Part shown: in pieces, positions 9,307 to 19,700 of the stretch
Numbering within the stretch: the first letter of the stretch is position 1
Layout of the letters: the number at the start of each line of letters is the position of its first letter
DNA from: Spirochaetia bacterium UBA5763
Lineage (GTDB): Bacteria > Spirochaetota > UBA4802 > UBA5550
Assembly (NCBI GenBank): GCA_002418835.1
Contig: DIEX01000034.1
Span: 158,182 to 222,181, forward strand
Direction: 5' to 3'
Length of the DNA stretch: 64,000 nt
Position numbers and translations under genes: made by a program
The notes under the pieces: model-generated
Told to the model about the DNA's origin: nothing
The model's database searches: none
What the model saw: only the letters and a program-made list of their open reading frames with translations

Positions 9307-9347
9307 TTGACTTAAGTCATTGTTAAATTTTTTTTTCAGTTTATTAT
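9307..9347 (+). promoter_or_regulatory. FNR/HcpR-like box and candidate -10 of the flavodiiron gene
   Basis: TTGAC-TTAA-GTCAT at 9307-9320 contains a perfect 12-base palindrome and resembles binding sites of the CRP/FNR superfamily (HcpR and Dnr types), which control NO and oxygen defence genes. TATTAT at 9342-9347 could be the -10, which would place the box centre about 41 bases before the transcription start, the usual activator position. No CRP/FNR regulator is encoded in the window. Confidence 0.45.
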
Positions 9348-9385
9348 TATAACATAACTGAATATTAAATTTCAGGAGGAAAAGA

Positions 9386-10579
9386 ATGAAAGTACATGTA
9401 AAAAACAATATAAACTGGGTAGGGAAAGTTGACTGGGATCTTCGTAAATTTCACGGGGATGAATACTCAACACATAAAGGTTCGTCATACAACTCCTATC
9501 TTATTCAGGAGGAGAAGACTGTTCTTATTGATACAGTATGGAAGCCCTACGCGAAGGAGTATGTAGAAAATCTTAAAAGCGAAATTGATCTTAAGAAGAT
9601 CGATTATATCATTGCGAACCACGCTGAGATAGACCACAGTGGTGCCCTCTGTGATCTGATGAAGGAGATACCTGGCACACCGATCTACTGTACAGCAAAC
9701 GGAGTGAAGTCGCTGAAGGGGCAATTTCACCAGGACTGGGACCTGCGCGTTGTAAAAACCGGAGACAAACTGAGCATCGGCAACGGGAAGGAGCTTATCT
9801 TTATCGAAGCCACAATGCTCCACTGGCCCGACAGCATGATGTGCTATCTCACTGGTGACAATATTCTCTTCAGCAATGACGCATTCGGTCAGCACTATGC
9901 GTCGGAGTTCCTCTTTAATGACCTTGTTGATCAGAATGAGCTTTACGTTGAGTGCATGAAATACTACGCCAATATCCTTACCCCGTTCAGTGCGCTTGTG
10001 ACAAAGAAGATTAACGAAGTGCTGTCATTTAACCTCCCTCTTGACATGATCTGTACAAGCCACGGTATTTTGTGGAGAAAAGACCCGGCGCAGATTATCA
10101 ATAAGTACCTTCAGTGGGCTGATGCATATAAAGAGAACCAGATCACTGTTGTGTATGACAGCATGTGGGAGAACACAAGGATCATGGCCGAACATATAGT
10201 ACAGGGGATCAGGGGAACAGACAGCTCTGTCACAGTTAAACTGTACAACATCGCGCACACTGACAAGAACGATGTTATAACCGAAATCTTCAGGTCAAAA
10301 GCCGTGCTATTCGGCTCGTCAACAATCAACAGCGGTATACTCTCCGGTATGGCGGGGCTTGTTGAAGAGGTCAGGGGACTTAAGTTCAAACAGAAGAAAG
10401 CTTCATCCTTCGGAAGTTACGGCTGGAGCGGTGAGTCCGTGAAGATGCTCAATGACCTCGTGTCAAAAGCAGGCTTTGAACTAACATCTGAAGGGATAAA
10501 AGTTTTATGGACACCGGATGATGAAGGGAAGAAACAGTGTATTGAGTTCGGCAGAAAGTTTGCTGCTGACGTGAAATAA
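9386..10579 (+). CDS. Flavodiiron protein (A-type flavoprotein, NO/O2 reductase)
   Basis: A 397-residue protein with a metallo-beta-lactamase-like di-iron domain (about 1-250) and a flavodoxin domain (about 255-397). All expected di-iron ligands are visible: His79, Glu81, Asp83, His84 (HAEIDH), His146, Asp165 and His226. The FMN-binding loop reads VYDSMWENT. The family reduces NO to N2O or O2 to water in the cytoplasm of anaerobes, with electrons from rubredoxin or similar. No rubredoxin fusion or neighbouring rubredoxin gene is seen. AGGAGG lies just before the ATG. The gene stands alone, with an FNR/HcpR-like palindrome upstream. Confidence 0.95.
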   Translation: MKVHVKNNINWVGKVDWDLRKFHGDEYSTHKGSSYNSYLIQEEKTVLIDTVWKPYAKEYVENLKSEIDLKKIDYIIANHAEIDHSGALCDLMKEIPGTPIYCTANGVKSLKGQFHQDWDLRVVKTGDKLSIGNGKELIFIEATMLHWPDSMMCYLTGDNILFSNDAFGQHYASEFLFNDLVDQNELYVECMKYYANILTPFSALVTKKINEVLSFNLPLDMICTSHGILWRKDPAQIINKYLQWADAYKENQITVVYDSMWENTRIMAEHIVQGIRGTDSSVTVKLYNIAHTDKNDVITEIFRSKAVLFGSSTINSGILSGMAGLVEEVRGLKFKQKKASSFGSYGWSGESVKMLNDLVSKAGFELTSEGIKVLWTPDDEGKKQCIEFGRKFAADVK

Positions 10580-10736
10580 ATTCTTTTTTTGTGTTTGATT
10601 ATGGAAATTCGCGAATGAATTAAGCCGGTTTTATGTTATCCGATACATAACATCATTCCCGTGAAGAGAGTGGGCGACCGCAGAAAGAGCTGACAGCTAA
10701 TCCATAGTTAATTGTATTCAATATTTTAAATAATGG

Positions 10737-10756
10737 ATCTCCGCCTGCGCGGAGAT
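10737..10756. repeat. Short hairpin in the intergenic region after the flavodiiron gene
   Basis: ATCTCCGC and GCGGAGAT form a perfect 8-bp stem around CTGC and are followed by GACA. No T-run follows, so it does not look like an intrinsic terminator. It resembles the tail of the TGTCAT/ATGACA-bordered elements at 16403 and 36278 and may be a worn copy. The rest of 10580-10785 shows nothing recognisable. Confidence 0.5.
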
Positions 10757-10785
10757 GACATTGAGGACTAATTAAATCGTTCATG

Positions 10786-10968
10786 CTAAAGGGGTTTTAC
10801 CTCCACCTTTACATTCGTTTTATTGTTATTCTCCTTTACGCAGTTTAAAAACGCCCTTGCCTCAGCTTCGTCATCGCTGATGGCCTCGTATACTCTTTCA
10901 AAGACAACTTCATTACTGTCTTTAATTTTGCACTTTGTGCTATATTTATCAGGAGCCGGGTCCCACAT
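10786..10968 (-). CDS. Small hypothetical protein (60 aa)
   Basis: A 60-residue acidic and lysine-rich protein without membrane segment or Cys pair. GGAGG (complement of 10977-10981) lies at good distance before the ATG, which supports translation. The middle (VYEAISDDEAEARAFLNCV) is predicted helical by eye. The family is not recognised. It is transcribed away from the 7TM kinase gene at 11128 and shares an AT-rich upstream region with it. Confidence 0.6.
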   Translation of the reverse strand: MWDPAPDKYSTKCKIKDSNEVVFERVYEAISDDEAEARAFLNCVKENNNKTNVKVEVKPL

Positions 10969-10997
10969 AGTATTTTCCTCCGTTGTTGTTGTATAAT

Positions 10998-11023
10998 TTT
11001 AAGTATTTAATAATTTACTTAAA
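10998..11023. promoter_or_regulatory. AT-rich inverted repeat between divergent genes
   Basis: TTTAAGTA and TACTTAAA are perfect 8-base arms separated by 10 bases, between the small-protein gene and the 7TM kinase gene. It could be an operator for either. AT-rich inverted repeats also arise by chance, so confidence is low. Confidence 0.3.
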
Positions 11024-11127
11024 TATTTGGGGAACGTCAATAATGTCGGGAAAAAAATGGACAGAGATTTGATTTATTATTGAAAAATCATTAAATTATT
11101 AATAAATAATATATCCAGAACCGCGTA

Positions 11128-14100
11128 ATGTCAATATACAACCTTACATGCGTAATCTCGATGGTCACAACAATGGTGGCCATGGCTGTGACCTCAGTAC
11201 ATTCCTGGCGGCGCAGAAAAACTGTACCCGCTGCCGGTGCCTTTATCTATGTGTCTTCTATGACATGTATATACGCTCTGTTTGAAATGATGGTTTTCCT
11301 GAGCAATTCCACTTCTGAAGCCCTTTTCTGGTTTAACCTGAGGTTCATACCAATAGCGTTTACACCGGTTTTTTTCCTTAAGTTTGCGGCAGTACATTCC
11401 GGGAGAAGCAGTCTTATATCAGGACGGTTGATTGCATTGCTGCTTATTGTGCCTGTGACTACACAGGTTATGGTCTGGACGAATAATTTTCATCATATCT
11501 GGGTTCTTAAGAGTCCGGGGTTTTACATTTCAGGTAATTACTACTTCGCTGATATAAGCCTCCGTGTTCTGGGGCCATGGATGAAAGTCCATTACTTATA
11601 TTCCTATCTGATTATGATTGCAGGACTTGTTTATCTATTCTCTTTTGCATTCCGGTCTCAGGGGATGTTCAGGAATCGTTCTCTTCTTATCGGGACAGGT
11701 TTCTGCGTGATGGTTGCCGGGACTCTTTTTTCTTCAGTCAGTTTTTTTCCGGGGATGAAAGCTCATCCAATGCCTCATGCAAACGCTCTTGGCTCCCTTC
11801 TTATTGCTTTCGGGGTATGGAGATTTGAGGTTAACGAAAGGAACCCGGTTATTGACAGAGGGAAAACCTACCCCCTGGCGCTTATCTGGTTATTTGTTCT
11901 AATGGCCGTTGGGATAATTGCAGGGGCATATATTAATTTTATTCAATACAGGGAATACCATGTTTATAGTATAAGGGAACAGCTCGCAGCAGTTGCGGAT
12001 CTCAAGATGAATGAGATTGCGAGATGGCGCAGCGAGAGGCTTGGCGATGGAGATATTTTAATAAATAACAGTATATTGTATTCACTGCTTGGAAGGTATT
12101 ATTCAAACCAGTCTGACCATGCTGCATCGGCATCAATTGAATTATGGTTTAAAAAACTTATAGAATCCTATAAATATAAAAAGATTATACTCTGCGACAG
12201 GAATGGCAGAATACGACTCTCTGTACCGCATAATGTCAATTCCGGTGTTACCCATATGCAGGTGACTTTAAATGATCTCCAGACACATAAAAGCTCTTTC
12301 CTTACAGAAATTCATCAGCCAATTGCTGAATATGGACTGCATCTTTCTGTAATAGTACCTTTGTGGAATGAAAGAAACAGTAGTCTAATATATGGATTTA
12401 TTGTAATGATGATAGATCCCTATGATTATTTATTCCCAATGCTATCAAGCTGGCCCGGCAGCAGCGACACAGCTGAAACAATACTTGTGAGGCTCGAAGG
12501 GGACAGGTTTATCTTTATGAGTGAAACACGCTTCAGGAAAGATGCGGAGATGAATCTGTCAATCCCTGCTGATAAAAATTTCGAACCTGATCATATGGCT
12601 TCAGATGATAAATGGGATTTTTTAGAAGGTATTGATTACCGTGGTGAACATGTTATCAGTTCTTTAAGGCCGGTGCCTGGTGCACCCTGGTCAATGATTG
12701 TTAAAATTGACACTTCTGAAGTTTATGATCCGGTGAAGTCGCGTTTCTGGATTATGGTTTTTATTATACTTGTTTCTGTGTCTGCCGCGGGGACAGTGGT
12801 GGGTCTAATATGGAGGAGAAAAAGTGAAAGCTATTACCGCGAACAGTATATAGCAGATGAAAAGCTCCGGGAGAGCGAAGAGAAGTTCCGTTCCATAGTT
12901 GAGAATGCCCCTGAACCGGTTTTTATACAGACAAGCGGGCGGTTCGTCTATGTTAACTCAGCAACTAAGAGACTCTTCGGTGTGGCGGATGATTCAGAAA
13001 TTATAGGTAAATCTGTAATTGAGAGAAACCATCCTGATTTTCATGAAAGAATATTCCAAAGAATTTATACATTGAATGTTGAGAGAAAACCTGTAACCCA
13101 GCTCATGGAAACAAAGTTTATCCGGTTTGACGGCAGTGAAGTCTGGGTGGAAACTGCCGGTGTACCCATTGTATATAATGGTGAGGATGGAGCCCTTGTT
13201 TTTGTAAGGAATATCAATGAGCGCATAATCGCTGAAGAGAAAGTAAAACAGAGCGAGGAGAGATACAGGCACACACTGGAGAATATGATAGAGGGTGCCC
13301 AGATAATAGATTTTGAATGGAGATATATCTATATTAACAAAGCCGCTGAGATCCATAGCCGGAGATCTATGGATGAACTCATGGGGCAGCGGTTTATAGA
13401 TATGTGGCCGGGTGTTGAAGTTACTCCACTTTATGAAAAGATCAGGGAGTGTATGGATAAGCGGATTCCTGTTCAAATGGAAAACCTTTTTCTCTATCCG
13501 GACGGGTCTGAAGGGTGGTTTAATTTAAGCATTCAGCCTGTGCCTGAGGGTGTGTTTATTCTGTCAATTGATATAACAGAGCGCAGGCGCGCGGAGGATG
13601 AGGTCCGGAAGGCCTATGAGCGGATGAACAGTATGTACTCATCCAATGTTGTGGGGATAGTTATTGCTGACCCTCATGGCGGGCTTATTGAAGCTAATGA
13701 TTATTATCTTGAGCTTATCGGATACACCAGGGATGATTTTAGCGCGGGCACCATAAGGTGGGATGCTATAACTCCCCCTGAACATCTCCCGTCTGATATG
13801 AAGGCAATCGAAGAGCTCCGTGAAAAGGGGAGCTGCACACCATACAGGAAGGAGTATATCCGTAAAGACGGCGGCAGGGTATGGGTTCTTCTTGCCAGTG
13901 TTCTACTCCCCGGGGCTGAGGAGAATATCTTCGGGATCGTAATCGATATAACCGAAAAGAAAAAGGCTGAAGCGGAATTACAGCTTTCTCTACAGCAGAA
14001 GAGTGACCTTATACGTGAGGTATATCACAGGACAAAAAACAGTCTGCAGGTTATTTTGTCACTATTTTCACTGCAGTCGATCCGCTCTGATGATAATAAA

Positions 14101-14622
14101 CTGTCACTTATTCTTCATGACATGGAGAACAGAATAAGGGCCATGGCACTTGTGCATGAGAAGCTGTATAAATCAAAGAACCTTTCAAGAATTAATCTTG
14201 GAGAGTATCTTTCAGATCTCATAGATATGATAATTTACAGTCCGGCAGCAGCAAAAAAGGAAATAGAAGTCCGGAAAGAACTGCCCGACATAGATGTGCT
14301 TATAGATACAGCTATCCCCTGCGGACTTGTTGTTAATGAACTGGTATCAAATGCTTTTAAGCACGCATATAATAATAGTGATTCGGGTGAACTTTCAGTT
14401 GTAATGTCAGTTGCAGATAACGGGGCCATTGAATTTACTGTATCAGATAACGGCTGCGGGATCCCTGAAAACTCTGATGTTATGGATATCGGGGGACTTG
14501 GCCTTCAGATAGTTTATACTGTGGTTCAGTACCAGTTGAATGGCGATATTAAACTGGAAAGAAACCCCGGTGTAAAATGGATCATCAGTTTCAAAGATAA
14601 TATATACAGTGAGAGAGTATAA
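11128..14622 (+). CDS. 7TM-type sensor histidine kinase with PAS domains (HisKA_2)
   Basis: An 1164-residue membrane kinase. Residues 1-240 form the seven-helix N-terminal module known from 7TM histidine kinases. A further helix at about 250-270 and one at 545-568 bracket a roughly 270-residue extracytoplasmic Cache-like region. Three PAS domains follow (about 581-700, 708-825, 827-945), then a HisKA_2 domain near 954 with YHRTKNSLQ and a HATPase with NELVSNAFKHAY and DNGCGIPE. The second Asn of the usual HRxKNN motif is Ser. The next gene, a single receiver, overlaps or abuts it and is the likely partner. No clear ribosome binding site is seen before the ATG. Confidence 0.9.
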   Translation: MSIYNLTCVISMVTTMVAMAVTSVHSWRRRKTVPAAGAFIYVSSMTCIYALFEMMVFLSNSTSEALFWFNLRFIPIAFTPVFFLKFAAVHSGRSSLISGRLIALLLIVPVTTQVMVWTNNFHHIWVLKSPGFYISGNYYFADISLRVLGPWMKVHYLYSYLIMIAGLVYLFSFAFRSQGMFRNRSLLIGTGFCVMVAGTLFSSVSFFPGMKAHPMPHANALGSLLIAFGVWRFEVNERNPVIDRGKTYPLALIWLFVLMAVGIIAGAYINFIQYREYHVYSIREQLAAVADLKMNEIARWRSERLGDGDILINNSILYSLLGRYYSNQSDHAASASIELWFKKLIESYKYKKIILCDRNGRIRLSVPHNVNSGVTHMQVTLNDLQTHKSSFLTEIHQPIAEYGLHLSVIVPLWNERNSSLIYGFIVMMIDPYDYLFPMLSSWPGSSDTAETILVRLEGDRFIFMSETRFRKDAEMNLSIPADKNFEPDHMASDDKWDFLEGIDYRGEHVISSLRPVPGAPWSMIVKIDTSEVYDPVKSRFWIMVFIILVSVSAAGTVVGLIWRRKSESYYREQYIADEKLRESEEKFRSIVENAPEPVFIQTSGRFVYVNSATKRLFGVADDSEIIGKSVIERNHPDFHERIFQRIYTLNVERKPVTQLMETKFIRFDGSEVWVETAGVPIVYNGEDGALVFVRNINERIIAEEKVKQSEERYRHTLENMIEGAQIIDFEWRYIYINKAAEIHSRRSMDELMGQRFIDMWPGVEVTPLYEKIRECMDKRIPVQMENLFLYPDGSEGWFNLSIQPVPEGVFILSIDITERRRAEDEVRKAYERMNSMYSSNVVGIVIADPHGGLIEANDYYLELIGYTRDDFSAGTIRWDAITPPEHLPSDMKAIEELREKGSCTPYRKEYIRKDGGRVWVLLASVLLPGAEENIFGIVIDITEKKKAEAELQLSLQQKSDLIREVYHRTKNSLQVILSLFSLQSIRSDDNKLSLILHDMENRIRAMALVHEKLYKSKNLSRINLGEYLSDLIDMIIYSPAAAKKEIEVRKELPDIDVLIDTAIPCGLVVNELVSNAFKHAYNNSDSGELSVVMSVADNGAIEFTVSDNGCGIPENSDVMDIGGLGLQIVYTVVQYQLNGDIKLERNPGVKWIISFKDNIYSERV

Positions 14623-14626
14623 CAGG

Positions 14627-14995
14627 ATGAGCGTTTCAATTCTTATAGTTGAAGATGAGGCTATGACAGCTGTGTTTATCCGTACAATACTGGAAAAGCA
14701 TAAATATAAAGTTGTTAAATCAGTATCAACGGGAGAAAAAGCAGTTCAGGCACATAATGAAACAAAGCCTGATCTTATACTTATGGATATAAGGCTCGCG
14801 GGAGTGATGAATGGCGTTGAAGCAATGAATGAGATCAGAAAGGGGTCTGATGTTGCAGTTATTTTCATGTCCGGCTATTCTGATGAGGAGGTAAAGAAAG
14901 AGGCGGCATCAGTGAATCCCCTCGCGTATCTTAGTAAACCGCTCAACACAGAAAAACTTCTTGATATCATAAAGTCTTTTGCAGATCAAAAGTGA
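14627..14995 (+). CDS. Single-domain response regulator (receiver)
   Basis: A stand-alone receiver of about 122 residues. It shows the acidic pair (IVEDEA), the phospho-acceptor Asp in LILMDIRLAG, a Ser switch (FMSGYS) and Lys (LSKPL). An in-frame GTG at 14609 would overlap the kinase; the ATG at 14627 fits the receiver start better. It lies next to the 7TM kinase, and its 3' end overlaps the convergent 5TM kinase gene by 29 bases. It has no output domain, so it probably relays phosphate. Confidence 0.88.
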   Translation: MSVSILIVEDEAMTAVFIRTILEKHKYKVVKSVSTGEKAVQAHNETKPDLILMDIRLAGVMNGVEAMNEIRKGSDVAVIFMSGYSDEEVKKEAASVNPLAYLSKPLNTEKLLDIIKSFADQK

Positions 14996-16211
14996 AACTT
15001 ATCCGCGTTCCGTTTCCGCTTTCAAATGAAAGGTTTCCTTCAATCTGCTCTGCAAGCATCCTCACAAGTGTGAGGCCCATATTCCCGCCATCTTCTGTTG
15101 TGATACCTTCGGGGAGACCTTTACCAGTGTCTTCAACTGATACTGTGAGCAATCCATTATTGTCTTTAAGCTTCACTGTTATTGTGCCTGTATCAGTTCC
15201 GTTGAAGGCATACTTGATTGAATTTGTAATAAGTTCATTAACAAGCAGGCCAAGTGGTACTGCTCTTTTAAGTTCTATGCTGCATCTGTCCAGTTCTTTG
15301 ACAAGGGAAATTCTCCCTCCTCCTGAACTGTAGGTGGCAATGAGGGAGTCAGCAAGGCTGCTTATATAGAGGTGCAGTTCAATTGACGATATATCAGATG
15401 ACTGGTAGAGGTTTTCATAAATTGATGAGATGGCATTTATCCTGTTACGGGCATCAGTGAATATCTTTCTCGAATGTTCTTCAGTAATGTTAATTTCACC
15501 AAGCCTGATTATGCCTGATACGATATTAAGGTTGTTTTTAACCCTGTGCTGAAGTTCCCTCATTAAGAGTTCTTTTTCCACGACGATTTTTTCAAACTCA
15601 TTTCTGCTGGTTTCCATTGCCTGGTTTTTATGTTCCCGCTTTATGCGGTTTATCAGCAGAATTCCAAGCAGTGCCGTGCCTGCCGGATATATAAGAAGAA
15701 CCGGTGCAGCAATTGCAGGGAGTACTTTAAATGCCAGATCTTTAGGCAGAGAAAACATCATGAAAAGCATGATAAGATGTACTGTTATGCCGAACAGATA
15801 GAGCTCAGTTACGGACTTACTGCCAAGAGGTTTTCTGCTGAGATGCCTCCACGCGATACCGGCGGTACCTGTTGATAATATTACAAGAATTCCAGTTACA
15901 GTACCATCCCCCCCCTGGAAATACCGGACAACTGAAGATGAGACCACAACAATTGCGGTGGGTATAAACCCGAAGAAGAGCCCCGACATTGACGTAACAA
16001 TTGATCTTGTGTCAAATACAAGGCCCGGTGAAAGCTGCCAGGGGGTGAGCATAACTGATACTGCTATGACACTGAGAATAAGCCCTGGAACTGTCTGGCG
16101 AAGTGAGGCTTTACCCTGTATCCCCCTGAATGATATCATATCAAAGACAAGGGCCATGGCAAGCAGCAGGGAGACATTATGGATAAGAGATATGAATATA
16201 GATTCTGACAT
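14967..16211 (-). CDS. 5TM (LytS-like) sensor histidine kinase, HisKA_2
   Basis: A 414-residue membrane kinase. The first 190 residues hold five to six hydrophobic helices of the 5TMR-LYT type, with the family-like segment FGFIPTAIVVVSSSVVRYFQGG. A HisKA_2 domain (ELQHRVKNNLNIVSG) and HATPase (NELITNSIKYAF, DTGKGLPE) follow. There is no receiver and no LytTR output. It is convergent with the receiver at 14627-14995 and overlaps it tail to tail. Its upstream spacer holds the palindrome at 16282. Confidence 0.9.
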   Translation of the reverse strand: MSESIFISLIHNVSLLLAMALVFDMISFRGIQGKASLRQTVPGLILSVIAVSVMLTPWQLSPGLVFDTRSIVTSMSGLFFGFIPTAIVVVSSSVVRYFQGGDGTVTGILVILSTGTAGIAWRHLSRKPLGSKSVTELYLFGITVHLIMLFMMFSLPKDLAFKVLPAIAAPVLLIYPAGTALLGILLINRIKREHKNQAMETSRNEFEKIVVEKELLMRELQHRVKNNLNIVSGIIRLGEINITEEHSRKIFTDARNRINAISSIYENLYQSSDISSIELHLYISSLADSLIATYSSGGGRISLVKELDRCSIELKRAVPLGLLVNELITNSIKYAFNGTDTGTITVKLKDNNGLLTVSVEDTGKGLPEGITTEDGGNMGLTLVRMLAEQIEGNLSFESGNGTRISFTFDLQKTL

Positions 16212-16281
16212 TATTTCTAATCATGCCTTTTTATCAAATATGATATATCATTTATAATAAATCTATTATTTATTTCTGTAT

Positions 16282-16299
16282 ATAACACTTTCGTGTTAT
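16282..16299. promoter_or_regulatory. Palindrome ATAACAC-N4-GTGTTAT (candidate operator)
   Basis: Perfect 7-base arms around TTTC, about 71 bases before the start of the 5TM kinase gene (minus strand). The same motif recurs at 23646 and 24502, with a looser copy at 24457. The length and 11-base arm spacing suit a dimeric helix-turn-helix regulator. Confidence 0.55.
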
Positions 16300-16402
16300 T
16301 TTTAGAATAATGAAATGTAATCAGTAATTATTCCTAAAAAAGTATTAAGATAAATAGTACTATATTCTGTTATGTTCACAAGTAGTATAATAATAAAAAA
16401 AT

Positions 16403-16503
16403 TGTCATTCCGGTTTTGCATCTTCAGTTCGTGCAAATACCGGAATCTCATAGATTGAAAGTATGAGATACCGGCATTCCGCTTTGCTACAGCCGGTATG
16501 ACA
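16403..16503. repeat. TGTCAT/ATGACA-bordered palindromic repeat element
   Basis: About 100 bases bordered by TGTCATTCCGG and its near-complement CCGGTATGACA. Inside are nested inverted repeats: TTGCA...TGCAA, and CCGGAATCTCA paired with TGAGATACCGG. This looks like a dispersed REP- or MITE-like element. A second element with the same border lies at 36278. Confidence 0.6.
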
Positions 16504-16722
16504 GAAAGTTTTATTAATAGCTTTGCAATAAAAATATGTTCGGTAATAAACATTGAATATAGCTTAAGAATTTTTTAATATGATGTTTTGTCTTAATTCC
16601 TCTGATCCGTGAATTGAATTTTGCGTCACATTTTATTATTATTAATATTATTCCTTACAGGGAAACCTGCTTATTTCTACGCTGCGGTGAAGTTATCACC
16701 GTTAATTTTGGAACAGGATTAT

Positions 16723-19700
16723 ATGACAGACAAAGACCGTAAAACCATACTTCTTGTTGAAGATGAACCTATGAATGCCGTGCTGGCAAAAACGATTCTT
16801 AGAAAATACGGTTATCATGTTATCAGTGCCAGTTCAGGGGAGAAAGCTGTTTCTGCAGTTGATTCAGAGGCCGGCATAGACCTGGTTCTCATGGATATAG
16901 ACCTTGGTAGGGGAATTGATGGAACAGAGGCAGCTGAACAGATTCTTGAAAAACATGACATCCCTGTGGTGTTCCTCTCCTCTCATACAGAGCCTGAAAT
17001 TGTTGAAAAGACAGAGAGGATCACCTCATACGGGTATATCCTGAAGAATGCAGGTGAGACAGTGCTTATAGCTTCACTGAAGATGGCATTCCGGCTGTAT
17101 GAAACAGAGAAAAAATACCGTCTCATTACTGAAAATACATCGGACGGTATTTTTGTATTAGAAAACGGAATTGTAACCTATGTATCTCCTGCATATGAAA
17201 AAATATCCGGCTACACAGCATCTGAGATGTCAGGGATAACCGAAGCTGAAATGATTAATAATATTCATCCTGACGACAGGGAGGGTGTTGCTGCTGTCAT
17301 TGCCTCTGCTAAAGAGAAGAGGAAGACTAATCTGACTTACCGGTGCAGGGCGAAGAATAAAAGCGGGGAATATATCTGGAGAGAGGATAATGCCTCTTTT
17401 ATATATAATGAAAAGGAGGAGATGGCCAGGATTTATATAATCGCCCGTGATATAACAGAAAGAAAAAACGCAGAGGAACATATGCGGCGCCTGTCTGAGA
17501 TGGTGGACAGCACGCCGGCTTCCATTACTGTTCATGATGGGAGCGGGAATTTTCTTTACGCCAACCGCAGAACTTATGAACTGCACGGATATGATAAAGA
17601 AGAGTTTATGTCAACAAAGCTTAATATGATTGATCACCCTGAAAGTACTGCGCTCTTTAATAAACGTGTAAAGGAGATAGAGGAAAAGGGTGAAGCGTCT
17701 TTTGAAGTGCGGCATTATAAAAAAGATGGCACATCCTTCCCCCTTGAGGTAACTGCAAAAAAGTTCAACTGGGGAGGGATACCGGCAATCCTGAGTATCG
17801 CAACAGATATTACAGAGAAGAAGGGTGTCCGGAAAGCGATGATGAAAGCGTTGAGGCGGTTCAATGCTCTCCTTGATAACAGTCCCAATTTAATTGCGCT
17901 GTTTGATGCAGATGGAAGGTATGTTGAAGTATCTGAGAGTATGGCAGGGCTTTGCGGCATGACAACTGAAGATATGAGGGGCAAGAGCTTTGTTGAACTT
18001 CTGGAGCCTGCTGTTGCAGATGATTTTATGCAAACCGTAGCATCTCTCAGGGAAATAAAGGAACCTCTTCTTAAACTTGATATAATTAATTTTAACGGTA
18101 CTGACAGAATTTTTGAAAGCAAGCTCTTCCCTGTTATGGTGGAAGATGACGGCACAGAGATATTCGGTTCAATATCCGAGGATGTTACTGACAGGATGCA
18201 TACAGAGAAATCGCTCCTTGAGAGCCAGGAGCGATTCAGGGCACTTCATAATGCCTCATTCGGCGGGATAGCAATTCATGATAAGGGTTTAATACTTGAG
18301 TGCAACCAGGGATTGTCAGAAATGACAGGCTATTCAGCGGATGAACTGATTGGTATGGACGGGCTTCTTCTTATTGCTGAAAAATCAAGGGGGGAGGTAA
18401 GGGGGAATATACTCTCCGGTTATGAAAAACCTTACGAGGTGTACGGTTTAAAAAAGAACGGGGAGGAGTATCCTTTAAGGCTTGAGGCGCGGAATGTGCC
18501 GTATAAAGGTAAAACCGTAAGGACTGTTGAATTCAGGGACATAACTGATCAGAAGAGGATTGAGTCGGAGATCCGGCGCGAAAATGAAATTAATGCCGCT
18601 CTCTTCAGGGCTTCTCAGCAGGTGCTGAAGTCTGAAGATTTTATCCATACAGCGCGGCATGTCTTTGATGCTATCTGCTTACTTACAGGCGCTGTGTCCG
18701 GTTATGTTGCCCTTCTCAATGATGCAGGTGATGAAAATGAACTCCTTTTCCTTGAGTCCGGCGGGTATAACTGCACTGTTGATCCCTCTCTGCCGATGCC
18801 GGTGAGGGGCCTGCGAGGTGAGGCTTACCACACAGGGAGGCCTGTATATCATAACGATTTTGCAGGGAGTGAATGGGTCAGGTTTATGCCGGAGGGGCAT
18901 GCTCCCCTGGTCAATGTATTGTTCGCCCCCCTTGTGATAGACGGGAAAGCCAGGGGGCTAATTGGAGTTGCGAATAAACCATCCCCTTTTAATGAGGAGG
19001 ATGCGAAACTTTCGGAGGTCTTTGCCGGACTTGCAGCCATTGCCCTCAATAACAGCCGCCTCCTTGAGCTTACAGAACAGAGCGAACAGAAGTTCTGGAG
19101 GCTTTTTGAATCAGCCAATGACAGTATCTTCGTTCACGGGGTTATGGATGACGGGAAACCGGGTTTATTTTATGAAGTAAATGAAAGAGCCTGCATAAAT
19201 CTTCAGTACAGCAGGGAGGAGCTTCTGAATCTCACTGTTATGGATATTGCCCCGGAGGAGGTCTGGGAAGATGCGGTTATGTTAACTAAAAAACTGATGG
19301 AAAACAGGAAACTGACTTTTGAATCAAAACAGAAGAGGAAGGATGGAACAGTGTTTCCCGTTGAAGTAAGCTCAAGCATATTTGAACAGCAGGGTAGAAT
19401 GATGACACTTTCTCATGCAAGGGATATAACTGAACGCAAAGAGAGTGATGAAAAGATCAGAAACCTCCTGAAAGAGAAGGAGGTAATCCTGAAAGAGGCA
19501 CATCACCGGATAAAGAATAATATGAATACGGTTTACGGCCTTCTCTATCTTCAGGCTGATACTCAGGATGATCCTGTATGCAGAAATATCCTCATTGATG
19601 CTGCCTCAAGGGTGCAGAGCATGATGCTGCTATATGACAAACTTTACCGATCCGACTCACACCAGGAACTGAATATAAGCCATTACCTTGGACAGCTTGT

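Larger units (their letters stand above)
16212..16722. other. 510-base intergenic region between divergent kinase genes
   Basis: It contains the palindrome at 16282-16299 and the TGTCAT-bordered repeat at 16403-16503. The remainder is AT-rich. A TTG-initiated 34-codon extension of the next gene (16621-16722) looks like a signal peptide but precedes a cytoplasmic receiver domain, so it is judged untranslated. No RNA gene or terminator is recognised. Confidence 0.5.

Noticed and set aside
16403..16503. CRISPR-like or RNA gene structure
   Set aside because: There is a single palindromic element with nested hairpins and no regularly spaced direct repeats or spacers.
16302..16553. 83-codon frame on the minus strand
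   Set aside because: It runs through the TGTCAT-bordered palindromic element, has no ribosome binding site and no recognisable protein features.
16621..16722. Signal-peptide-like N-terminal extension of the kinase at 16723
   Set aside because: It begins with TTG without a good ribosome binding site and would export or anchor a receiver domain, which must be cytoplasmic. The ATG at 16723 fits the receiver start of the paralogues.
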